This document shows positions 1-5,021 of a stretch of DNA of 5,058 bases, piece by piece. The translations under genes were made by a program, and so were the position numbers. Origin of the DNA: Frankiaceae bacterium (GTDB taxonomy: Bacteria > Actinomycetota > Actinomycetes > Frankiales > Frankiaceae); the NCBI GenBank assembly GCA_030840885.1, contig JAVEDQ010000534.1, positions 1-5,058 of the forward strand, in the 5' to 3' direction. The notes beneath the pieces are model-generated. The model saw nothing but the letters and a program-made list of their open reading frames with translations, was not told where the DNA came from and searched no databases. Within the stretch, counting starts at the first letter, position 1. Each line of letters opens with the position of its first letter.

Positions 1-118
1 CGCCCTGTTCCGTCGGATAAAGGCCAGCACCGGCACGTCGGCGAGCTGACGGCCCGCTCGATCACCAGCCGGAAGCACTTGCGCTCCCGCGTGCCTGCCC
101 GCGGCGGCATGGTGGGGC

Positions 119-134
119 CGAGACCCACCCTTAG
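119..134. repeat. short direct repeat, copy A
   Basis: The 16-mer CGAGACCCACCCTTAG matches copy B at 166-181 (CGAAACCCACCCTCAG) at 14 of 16 positions; both differences are transitions. The copies start 47 bases apart. The region is non-coding as far as I can tell. The meaning is unknown; it could be a paired protein-binding site or chance in GC-rich DNA. Confidence 0.4.
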
Positions 135-165
135 GTCCTCGACCCCGAGGCATCTGAGGCTGAAA

Positions 166-181
166 CGAAACCCACCCTCAG
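166..181. repeat. short direct repeat, copy B
   Basis: This is the second copy of the 16-mer at 119-134. Its last six bases, CCTCAG (176-181), can pair with CTGAGG at 154-159 around a 16-base loop, so copy B also sits on the arm of a weak hairpin. Nothing here identifies a function. Confidence 0.4.
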
Positions 182-378
182 TCGCTCGTTGACCCAGCTT
201 TCCTCGACCGGCGGATCATCGGAATAGCACTGCAACAAGCAGCAAACCGGCGACCGCGTCGTTGAGCCGCCGGGCCGACGATGGTGGGCGACTACCCCGA
301 AAGCGTCTGCTCGGTGGAAGGCATCGACGCCTCACTGACCGACTGCCGCGGTTATGGGCCAACGGCTGACCGCCGGAG

Positions 379-890
379 TTATCCCCTTGTGGACGTCGGC
401 GCTTGTGCTGCCGAATCGCCCTTCGCTGGTGTGGCGCCGATCTGGCTGAGCAGGCAGAGAGGGTCACCGTAGTCCCCGCACCTCCGCGACGCGAGACTCC
501 GCTAGACGAGCGGAGAACGCGGTGCGGGTGGAGACAGGGCCGGCCGAAGGCTGGCAACTCGCCCATCGGAGTCTGCAGCGGCCCGTCGTGGGTGCCGTCG
601 AATCGGACTTCGTACGCGAGAAGGTCACCGTCGCGCGCGGCCGACGTGATGGTGCCGCGCAGGTCCGAGAAAGCCACCACCCACGCCTGCAGGGCCGGCC
701 TGAAGCCGTCTGGGTCGGTGATTTGCTGACCCAGAGCCACATCGGGGTAGTCGACCTGTCCGCCCCCCATGGCGAGCATGGCGTCGAAGTCGCGACGGTT
801 GAACGGCTCGATCATGGCATTCGCCAGACCCATCGCATCCTGTGTCAGATCAAGACCCGCGGTGTCCTCCTTCGGGTGACATCGGCGCAC
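379..890 (-). pseudogene. SnoaL-like / NTF2-fold (ester cyclase type) protein, broken by two frameshifts
   Basis: The family is the small cone-shaped SnoaL/NTF2-like fold (polyketide cyclases, limonene-epoxide-hydrolase and ketosteroid-isomerase relatives); the substrate here is unknown. From the GTG at 890-888 the first frame gives an N-terminal helix (IEPFNRRDFDAMLAM), then the strand-turn-helix run around VDYPDVALGQQITDPDGF, then AFSDLRGTITSAARDGD and YEVRFDGTHDGP, ending at ELPAFGRP (codon 118, near 537). The expected continuation PVSTRTAFSARL...RVAEVRG lies in the next frame (about 536-478), and the family-typical ending DYGDPLCLLSQIGATPAKG lies in the third frame, stopping at TAA 381-379. 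One surplus base in the CCC run (537-539) and one in the GGGG run (474-477), both on the minus strand, would restore a protein of about 150-170 residues, normal for the family. The start is uncertain: ATG at 833 (MGLANAMIEPF) is a good alternative. Left as is, the first frame would run out of family homology to a stop near 216. A sequencing error in both runs cannot be excluded. Confidence 0.7.
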
Positions 891-945
891 CGTAGTCCCA
901 TGCCCCTAGGCGGGAACTCCGTTGCTGACACGTTGACTGGGCAGC

Positions 946-961
946 GACGGTTGCAACGGTC
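946..961. promoter_or_regulatory. 16-bp near-perfect palindrome, possible operator
   Basis: The sequence GACGGTTGCAACGGTC is its own reverse complement except at one symmetric pair (positions 949 and 958): an 8-bp core GTTGCAAC flanked by GAC and GTC arms. It lies between the leftward SnoaL-like gene (start 890 or 833) and the rightward acyltransferase gene (start 1124). A TTGACT resembling a -35 box is eight bases to its left at 933-938, but no good -10 follows at 16-18 bases. Size and symmetry fit a dimeric repressor site of TetR or MarR type. No regulator gene is in the window, so the assignment is inference. Confidence 0.35.
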
Positions 962-1082
962 ATCCGTTCACACTCACGAAGGCAGCGGCGAGAGCAGCGG
1001 CCACCAGTACCAGCATCGTCCGGTGCCGTTCGTGCCACCTCGCGCCGCGCCGCAACGCGCCCGGGGTCGGCGGATGGGGCAT
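960..1082 (-). CDS. possible small single-pass membrane protein (40 aa)
   Basis: From ATG at 1082-1080 the frame reads a short proline-rich head (MPHPPTPGAL), a strongly basic stretch (RRGARWHERHR), and a hydrophobic end of about 18 residues (MLVLVAAALAAAFVSVNG) before TGA at 962-960. Basic residues followed by a hydrophobic helix at the very C-terminus is a plausible tail-anchored or one-pass membrane topology, and most third codon positions are G or C. Against it, GAGG abuts the ATG with no spacer, the alternative GTG at 1097-1095 lacks a Shine-Dalgarno, and the length is short. If real, it would lie 69 bases upstream of the SnoaL-like gene on the same strand, and its last codons would overlap the palindrome at 946-961. 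I do not recognise a family. Confidence 0.25.
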   Translation of the reverse strand: MPHPPTPGALRRGARWHERHRTMLVLVAAALAAAFVSVNG

Positions 1083-1123
1083 CCTCGTAGGACGCACCGG
1101 CGGCAGAGTGGACGGGTGGGGAG

Positions 1124-2485
1124 GTGACAATCGCGACGACAACAACCTCGTCGGGCTCGACGGCGGTGGGCGCGGACTCGACGCCGTCTGTGGCCGCCGG
1201 CAGCCTGCGGGCCGGACGGCTGGAATTTCTGGACGCGTTGCGCGGAATCGCAGCCCTCACCGTCGCCACCCAGCACTTCGCGGAACGGAGCTGGTTTTCC
1301 TACTTCCGGTTCTCCGAGGGCGTCATCCGGCCGGGCGAGCTCGGCGTCCTGCTGTTCTTCCTCTGCTCGGGCTTTATCATCCCGGCCTCCCTCGAGCGCC
1401 ACCACGACCTGCGGCGCTTCTGGGTCGGACGATTCTTCCGCCTGTTTCCGTTGTACTGGACGGCGGTGGCGGCCGCCCTGCTGCTGCACGCGCTCGTCGT
1501 CTCGCCGCTGCGGCGCTTCCCGCTCGACCGGGACTACCTCGCCCAGCCCGCCCTCAGCACCGTCGCGAATCTGACGTCGGTGCAGCAGTTCCTCCGGCTT
1601 CCGCACGCCGGCGCGCCAGCGCTCGTGATCGGGGCCTCCTGGAGCCTTGCGTACGAGATGGCGTTTTACGTCATTGTCTCGCTGCTGTTCCTGGTCGGCA
1701 GACACCGTAGCTCCGTGCCCATGGCGACCGCACTGCTGGTCGGCGCGGTCGTGGTGGGCTCGTGGGTACCCGCCTACCTGATCACCCACCCGACCCGTCC
1801 GGGCTGGATGCTCGCTGCCGCGGCGACCATGGGCCTGGCCCTGGCGGTCGTCGGCCGCGTCGAGCCGCGGCACCGCCCGGCCGCGGTGCTGCTCTGCGCC
1901 CTGCTCGTCCCGACGGTGCTCAACCGGCCCGACCCGCTGTGGTTCAGCGCCCTGCTGTTCGGCTCCATGTTCACCGGCACCGTCATGCACCGCTGGACGG
2001 TGGGCGACGTGAGCGGGCGGGTCGCGGCATGGGTCTTCGGCGGAGCACTGCTTGCGGTCACCTGCTGCCTGCTCGTGCAGGTCGGTCCACACCGCGAGCC
2101 GCTGACCGGTGCCACCGTCGACTGGTGGCACCCGGAGCTGGAGACGTTCGCCGGGGCCTACCTGATCTTCGGCCTCGCGCTGCTGCTCCGCCACCGACGC
2201 TTCCCCCGCCCGCTCGTCCGCCTCGGGACGATCAGCTACTCGCTCTACCTCGTGCACCCAGTCGTCCTCGAGGTCCTGCCGAGGCTCCCCGGCCGCTCGG
2301 CCGGAGCACGGTGGAGCAACCTGCTGGTCGGCGTCGCGGTCTCCGTCCTCGTCTCCGAGCTGACCTACCGTGCGGTGGAGCAGCCTGGTATCCGACTGGG
2401 GCGCCGGGTCGCGGGCCGGCTCGGGCGGAAGGAAGCCGCCGACGAGCGCGCCGCCGAGGCTGTGGCGGAGCACGCAGCTCCCTGA
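1124..2485 (+). CDS. acyltransferase-3 family membrane O-acyltransferase (OafA/YrhL-like)
   Basis: This is an integral-membrane enzyme of the acyltransferase-3 family, whose members move acetyl or other acyl groups from the cytoplasm onto hydroxyls of exported sugars, O-antigen, exopolysaccharide, peptidoglycan or secondary metabolites. The 453-residue protein has the family landmarks in order: LEFLDALRGIAAL with the conserved R-X10-H pair (R40, H51); a GVLLFFLCSGFII-type second helix (74-86); the basic RFFRLFPLYW motif (103-112); WSLAYEMAFY (173-182) with the conserved glutamate E178; GTISYSLYLVH (368-378); and the closing YRAVEQPGIRLGRR (415-428). About ten to eleven hydrophobic segments are visible. 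There is no C-terminal SGNH domain; the protein ends in a short charged Ala/Glu/Arg tail (430-453). GTG at 1124 is the first possible start after an in-frame TAG at 1088, with a G-rich GGGTGGGGAG just before it. The hydrophilic Thr/Ser-rich first 30 residues could alternatively be trimmed by starting at GTG 1166 or 1190. The acyl acceptor cannot be told from sequence. Confidence 0.92.
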   Translation: MTIATTTTSSGSTAVGADSTPSVAAGSLRAGRLEFLDALRGIAALTVATQHFAERSWFSYFRFSEGVIRPGELGVLLFFLCSGFIIPASLERHHDLRRFWVGRFFRLFPLYWTAVAAALLLHALVVSPLRRFPLDRDYLAQPALSTVANLTSVQQFLRLPHAGAPALVIGASWSLAYEMAFYVIVSLLFLVGRHRSSVPMATALLVGAVVVGSWVPAYLITHPTRPGWMLAAAATMGLALAVVGRVEPRHRPAAVLLCALLVPTVLNRPDPLWFSALLFGSMFTGTVMHRWTVGDVSGRVAAWVFGGALLAVTCCLLVQVGPHREPLTGATVDWWHPELETFAGAYLIFGLALLLRHRRFPRPLVRLGTISYSLYLVHPVVLEVLPRLPGRSAGARWSNLLVGVAVSVLVSELTYRAVEQPGIRLGRRVAGRLGRKEAADERAAEAVAEHAAP

Positions 2486-2607
2486 GCGCCGCGCTGAGCC
2501 AACCTGAACCTGGGGAGGACTCCAGGCCGACAGGCGTCGCTTCAGACGCATGCGGGCAGTGCCGATGCTGAGAGTGACCCTCGTTCCCGGCCGTCGGAGT
2601 TCTCCTC
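2486..2607 (+). other. intergenic gap with two weak hairpins
   Basis: The 122 bases between the acyltransferase stop and the propeller gene start contain the 5-bp stem CCTGG (2509-2513) / CCAGG (2522-2526) and the 5-bp stem GCGTC (2534-2538) / GACGC (2545-2549). Neither is followed by a T tract, so neither is a convincing terminator, and the two genes may be cotranscribed. The Shine-Dalgarno GGAG at 2596-2599, eight bases before the GTG at 2608, supports that start. No clear -35/-10 pair was found. Confidence 0.4.
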
Positions 2608-4098
2608 GTGCGTCGTCTCGCATCGCTCGCCCTGACCGCAGGCGCGGTCGCCATCGCCACCGCAGCGTGCGGGCCCGTCCTGCCGCCCCAGTACGTCCCG
2701 GGCAGCGCACCGGGCATCGCAAAGATCTACAACGCCCGGACGCCGAACTTCGCGGCATTCCACAGCATCACCAACGAGCACTTTGCGAGCCCCGCAGTCG
2801 GTGACTTCTACGGTGACGGGCCGGTCGTCGCCGCCGGCTACAGCGACGGCTGGGTGCGCTTCACGAACGCCGCCACCGGCGCCCTGCGCTGGTCGTTCTA
2901 CACCGGAGCCGGGGCCGTGCAGTCCTCACCGGTCGTCGTCGACCTGAACAAGGACGGCAACCTCGACGTGGTCGTCACCAACACGCTCGGCGACGTCTGG
3001 GCGGTCACGCCCAAGACGCACGCGACCCCCTTCCACGTGCGGATCGGCAACGGCACCAACAACAACGGCGCTTTCGCCACGCCCGCTGTGGCCGACATCA
3101 ACGGCGACGGCGTGCTCGACGTCGTCGAGACCGGCTGGGACCAGTACCTGCACGTCTGGTCCTCGCGGTGGAACGGCACCCGCTTCCCCGAGCTGCCGGG
3201 CTTCCCGCTGCACCTGCAGGACACGTCGTGGTCCTCGCCGGCGGTGGCGGACGTCGACAAGGACGGCAAGCCGGAGATCATCTTCGGTTACGACTGCGAC
3301 GGCGCCCCGGGCCAGTACTGCCGCACCCGGTTCAACAGCTATGGCGGTTTCGTGACCGTCATCCGCAACAACGGCGCAATCCAGCCCGGCTGGCCGCGCT
3401 TCGTCTCGCACCAGGTGGTCTGGTCGACCCCGGCGGTCGCGGATCTCAACGGCGACGGCTGGCTCGACGTCGTGGTCGGGACCGGCAACATGAACGCGAC
3501 CATGTACGACGGCGGCAAGCAGCCGATGGACGGCGGCCACGTCGTCAACGCCTACACCGGCCGCAACGGCGCGGCGCTGCCCGGGTGGCCCGTCGCCATC
3601 AGCGCCAACGCGACCGGCTCGCCGGTGGTGGCCGACCTGGACGCCGACGGCCACAAGGAGGTCATCGAGATCGGCGAGGACGGCCGGATGTACATCATGA
3701 ACAGCGCCGGCCAGGTGACCGCGCTGACCTGCGTGGCCGACAACTTCAACGGCTGCCCGCACTGGCTGCACACCACGCCCTCGGTTGCGGATGTCAACAA
3801 CGACGGCCGGCAGGAGATCGTGGTCGGCGGCGAGCAGTGGCTGGATGTCTACTCCTACAACCGCGGCGCGTTGAAGCTGGTCAACCGCGGCTGGCCGGGC
3901 AACACCTACGTCTACAACGCCTTCGCCGCCGCCCCACTGGTGACCAGCGTCAACGGCAAGGCCACGGTGATCGTCTCGACGGACACCCCCACCGGCGGCC
4001 GGGCCGGGGCGCTGCTCGCCTGGCAGTACCCGAACCCGCTCGGCGGCGCCGCCTGGCCGGCGTTCAAGCACGACGTCACCCGCAGCGGCCGCGGCTGA
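2608..4098 (+). CDS. secreted FG-GAP/VCBS-repeat beta-propeller protein, probable lipoprotein
   Basis: This 496-residue exported protein has repeats of the integrin-like FG-GAP/VCBS type; relatives bind calcium and act in adhesion, polysaccharide binding or envelope assembly. The N-terminus (MRRLASLALTAGAVAIATAACG) is a signal peptide: two arginines, a hydrophobic core, then ATAAC with Cys21, a relaxed lipobox (threonine at -3), so lipid anchoring is likely but not certain. Six blades carry the motif (S/T)(S/T)P-x-VAD-x-(N/D)-x-DG-x-x-(D/E)-(V/I)-(V/I) with calcium loops beginning at D112, D163, D215, D279, D343 and D395. A degenerate first blade (61-98, GDFYGDGP) and a degenerate last one (442-458, VTSVNGKATVIVS) would give seven or eight blades. 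The C-terminus WPAFKHDVTRSG (483-494) resembles the WPMFRHD-type ending common in such proteins. Cys230/Cys238 and Cys375/Cys383 form two closely spaced pairs in blade insertions, likely disulfides. GTG at 2608 is the only start after an in-frame TGA in the leader, and GGAG lies eight bases upstream. The ligand is unknown. Confidence 0.9.
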   Translation: MRRLASLALTAGAVAIATAACGPVLPPQYVPGSAPGIAKIYNARTPNFAAFHSITNEHFASPAVGDFYGDGPVVAAGYSDGWVRFTNAATGALRWSFYTGAGAVQSSPVVVDLNKDGNLDVVVTNTLGDVWAVTPKTHATPFHVRIGNGTNNNGAFATPAVADINGDGVLDVVETGWDQYLHVWSSRWNGTRFPELPGFPLHLQDTSWSSPAVADVDKDGKPEIIFGYDCDGAPGQYCRTRFNSYGGFVTVIRNNGAIQPGWPRFVSHQVVWSTPAVADLNGDGWLDVVVGTGNMNATMYDGGKQPMDGGHVVNAYTGRNGAALPGWPVAISANATGSPVVADLDADGHKEVIEIGEDGRMYIMNSAGQVTALTCVADNFNGCPHWLHTTPSVADVNNDGRQEIVVGGEQWLDVYSYNRGALKLVNRGWPGNTYVYNAFAAAPLVTSVNGKATVIVSTDTPTGGRAGALLAWQYPNPLGGAAWPAFKHDVTRSGRG

Positions 4099-4117
4099 CC
4101 GACAGGACCTAGCACGA

Positions 4118-4160
4118 CGACGGCCCGGTGCCGCCCCTCGAGGGCGGGACCGGGCCATCG
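4118..4160 (+). terminator. strong GC-rich hairpin, probable terminator of the propeller gene
   Basis: GGCCCGGTGCCGCCC (4122-4136) pairs with GGGCGGGACCGGGCC (4142-4156) with a single G-G mismatch around the 5-base loop CTCGA. After one more mismatch, three further pairs (CGA/TCG) extend the stem to 4118-4160. It starts about 20 bases after the propeller gene's TGA. There is no T tract after it, which is common for actinobacterial hairpin terminators; it could instead act mainly as an RNA 3'-end stabiliser. Confidence 0.75.
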
Positions 4161-4551
4161 GTGCGGCTGTATCGGGTGAAGCTGTGCCCGTCGTAGCAGG
4201 GCTAGGTCAGACGCCCGGCCAACAGCAGCCCTGCGCTGCGGACCATAAGCAGGAGTAGTGGTTGGCGAACCGTCGTCGTTGAAGCCACGCCGGCGTGGCC
4301 GCGGGCTCATCCCTACCCGCGCGAAATCCGGCGCACAGAACTACGTCCTTGGGTCCGTCTGATCGGCGCCGTCGCTCGCGGCTTCGTACTGCACCGCGCG
4401 CTGAAGCTTTCCATCGCTAACCATCTCGCCCGCCTGGTCGTCGAGGGGCTCGCGTCCCTTACGGGAAGCAGGGTCAGGTGAGTCGCCACTCGAGCAGTTG
4501 ACCGGCGCCACGGCGTCTGCCTTCGATTCGTAATGCTCATGGGAGGTGTCA
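4161..4551. other. region without a convincing gene; long start-less open frame
   Basis: No frame here has a start codon, a Shine-Dalgarno and a recognisable product together. The plus frame running 4206-4481 is open for 91 codons to a TGA at 4479-4481 but contains no ATG, GTG or TTG. Its second half translates to a helical, hydrophobic-basic sequence (RLIGAVARGFVLHRALKL, then LARLVVEGLASL). By my hand count over 4341-4478, GC by codon position in this register is about 74, 50 and 76 percent, the pattern expected of coding DNA, but the complementary minus frame shares that register and so cannot be told apart this way. The stretch may be a decayed gene or the antisense of the minus frame at 4341-4574. 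It also contains a perfect palindrome (4284-4299). Confidence 0.4.
4284..4299. promoter_or_regulatory. perfect 16-bp palindrome
   Basis: GCCACGCCGGCGTGGC is an exact inverted repeat with no central gap. As RNA it could form a 6-bp hairpin with a CCGG loop; as DNA it could be a dimer-binding site. It lies 124 bases past the terminator hairpin and 250 bases before the next good start codon, so it is not obviously tied to a gene. Confidence 0.35.
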
Positions 4552-4574
4552 ATGTCCACGAGGAAGCGAGCCAA
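4341..4574 (-). CDS. possible small acidic hypothetical protein (77 aa)
   Basis: A complete frame runs from TTG at 4574-4572 to TAG at 4343-4341. The product is hydrophilic and acidic, with stretches such as LVDIDTSHEHYESKADAV and EPLDDQAGEMVSDGKLQRAV. It has no signal peptide, membrane segment or motif I recognise. Third-position GC is high in this register, but the opposite plus-strand frame shares the register and gives a similar figure. No Shine-Dalgarno precedes the TTG or the in-frame GTG at 4559-4557, and the 5' end overlaps the start of the better-supported plus-strand ORF at 4552. It is therefore weakly supported and may be a chance frame. Confidence 0.25.
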   Translation of the reverse strand: MARFLVDIDTSHEHYESKADAVAPVNCSSGDSPDPASRKGREPLDDQAGEMVSDGKLQRAVQYEAASDGADQTDPRT

Positions 4575-4671
4575 AAAGCGAGCCGTGCCTCTCGGTCTCG
4601 GCTGCCGGCACGACTTCGCCCCCGAACAGGTGCGGCGCTATTGCGTGAAGCGCAACGGATTCCCCCACTGA
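4552..4671 (+). CDS. small basic Cys/His-containing hypothetical protein (39 aa)
   Basis: ATG at 4552 follows GGGAGG (4541-4546) with five bases between, one of the best ribosome-binding sites in the window, and the frame ends at TGA 4669-4671. The peptide has a strongly basic N-terminus (MSTRKRAKKRA), a short VPLGLG linker and a C-terminal part CRHDFAPEQVRRYCVKRNGFPH. Cys18, His20, Cys31 and His39 could in principle bind one metal ion, and the basic head suggests nucleic-acid or phospholipid contact; both are inference. I do not recognise the family. The frame is short enough to be missed by automated gene callers. The next plus-strand ORF begins 122 bases downstream. Confidence 0.45.
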   Translation: MSTRKRAKKRAVPLGLGCRHDFAPEQVRRYCVKRNGFPH

Positions 4672-4724
4672 TCCTCAGCGCCCGCTATGCCGGTCCCCGT
4701 CATCTGGTCGTGGCTGGGGCAGCC

Positions 4725-4753
4725 TTGACGGAGTGAACGCAGAGCGCGACATT
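4725..4753 (+). promoter_or_regulatory. possible weak sigma-70-type promoter
   Basis: TTGACG at 4725-4730 matches five of six bases of the -35 consensus. A 17-base spacer leads to GACATT at 4748-4753, which matches the -10 consensus at only three of six positions. It would start transcription near 4760, about 34 bases before the GTG of the ORF at 4794. A second TTGACG lies at 4766-4771 but has no -10 partner at the right distance. The call rests on the -35 box alone and is tentative. Confidence 0.25.
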
Positions 4754-4793
4754 CAGGCACTGAGCTTGACGAACAGGTTTCTTTCGGGGGGCC

Positions 4794-5021
4794 GTGAGCA
4801 CTAATGGGCGCGTTACGGCCGGGGCACAGCATCGCGGGTGGACCGGCGACGGGCGTGGCGAGGACGCACAACATGCCCTACGGCTCGTCGCGGTCATTCT
4901 CGAAGACAACTCGATCTCCTCGCTGCAGTACTGCCGTGACGCCTGCCTAGCCGTCATCGCAGACGCGCTCGATTTGGACATGCCTGTCTCCGTCGATCCC
5001 ATACCGGGGACGGGCGCCTGA
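4794..5021 (+). CDS. hypothetical small protein (75 aa)
   Basis: The only usable start is GTG at 4794, just after an in-frame TGA at 4767-4769 and a G run (4786-4791) that is only two bases from the start, so the ribosome-binding site is poor. The first 25 residues are Gly/Arg-rich and look disordered (MSTNGRVTAGAQHRGWTGDG). The rest looks like one or two amphipathic helices (DAQHALRLVAVILEDNSI, then YCRDACLAVIADALDLDM) and a short Pro/Gly tail. It has two cysteines four residues apart (YCRDAC), no signal peptide and no membrane segment. About three quarters of its third positions are G or C, lower than in the two main genes. I do not recognise a family. The opposite-strand frames across it give Ser/Arg/Pro-rich, shadow-like translations, which favours this strand. 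Confidence 0.45.
   Translation: MSTNGRVTAGAQHRGWTGDGRGEDAQHALRLVAVILEDNSISSLQYCRDACLAVIADALDLDMPVSVDPIPGTGA

Larger units (their letters stand above)
1..378. other. left-edge region without a supported gene
   Basis: I found no convincing gene here. A minus-strand frame opens with ATG at 153-151 and stays open to base 1. Its last part reads RQLADVPVLAFIRRNRA, which is protein-like, but there is no Shine-Dalgarno before the ATG and third-position GC is unremarkable in its first half. A GTG preceded by GGGAG about five bases upstream lies inside the same frame and would be a better start. A plus-strand frame is open from base 1 to a TGA near 190 and may be the tail of a gene outside the window, but its arginine/proline-rich translation is not recognisable. 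Bases 193-378 show no plausible start with a ribosome-binding site. Confidence refers to the statement that no intact gene lies wholly inside this stretch. Confidence 0.5.

Noticed and set aside
281..472. 63-codon plus-strand frame starting ATG at 281
   Set aside because: It has no ribosome-binding site, and its second half is antisense to the recognisable C-terminus of the SnoaL-like protein.
913..937. possible ECF-type promoter (GGAAC then CGTTGA)
   Set aside because: The gap between the two boxes is about 14 bases, shorter than usual for ECF promoters, and neither box is a full match.
522..1127. 201-codon plus-strand frame
   Set aside because: It runs antisense to the SnoaL-like gene and through the intergenic gap, without a Shine-Dalgarno or recognisable domain.
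974..2758. 594-codon open frame on the minus strand
   Set aside because: It lies opposite the acyltransferase gene; its translation is Arg/Gly/Glu/Asp/Gln-rich low-complexity sequence with no recognisable domain, whereas the plus-strand frame carries a full set of family motifs. Long antisense frames are expected in GC-rich genes.
3168..4112. 314-codon plus-strand frame inside the propeller gene
   Set aside because: Its Arg/Gln/Gly-rich translation is the shifted reading of the repeat DNA; the other frame has signal peptide, repeats and C-terminal motif.
2926..4158. 410-codon open frame on the minus strand
   Set aside because: It is the antisense shadow of the propeller gene; its repeated VxVDVG-like runs are simply the complement of the calcium-loop codons.
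4251..4280. tRNA-like segment with GGTT-GGCG-AACC stem
   Set aside because: It is only a 4-bp stem, with no acceptor stem, anticodon arm or D-arm in the correct places.
4498..4536. TTGACC as a -35 box for the 39-residue ORF
   Set aside because: At 16-18 bases the downstream hexamers do not resemble a -10, and the TAATGC at 4531 is 27 bases away, too far.
4533..4736. 67-codon plus-strand frame overlapping the 39-residue ORF
   Set aside because: It starts upstream of the strong Shine-Dalgarno, which is positioned for the ATG at 4552, and its Arg/Ala/Leu-rich translation looks like a shifted frame.
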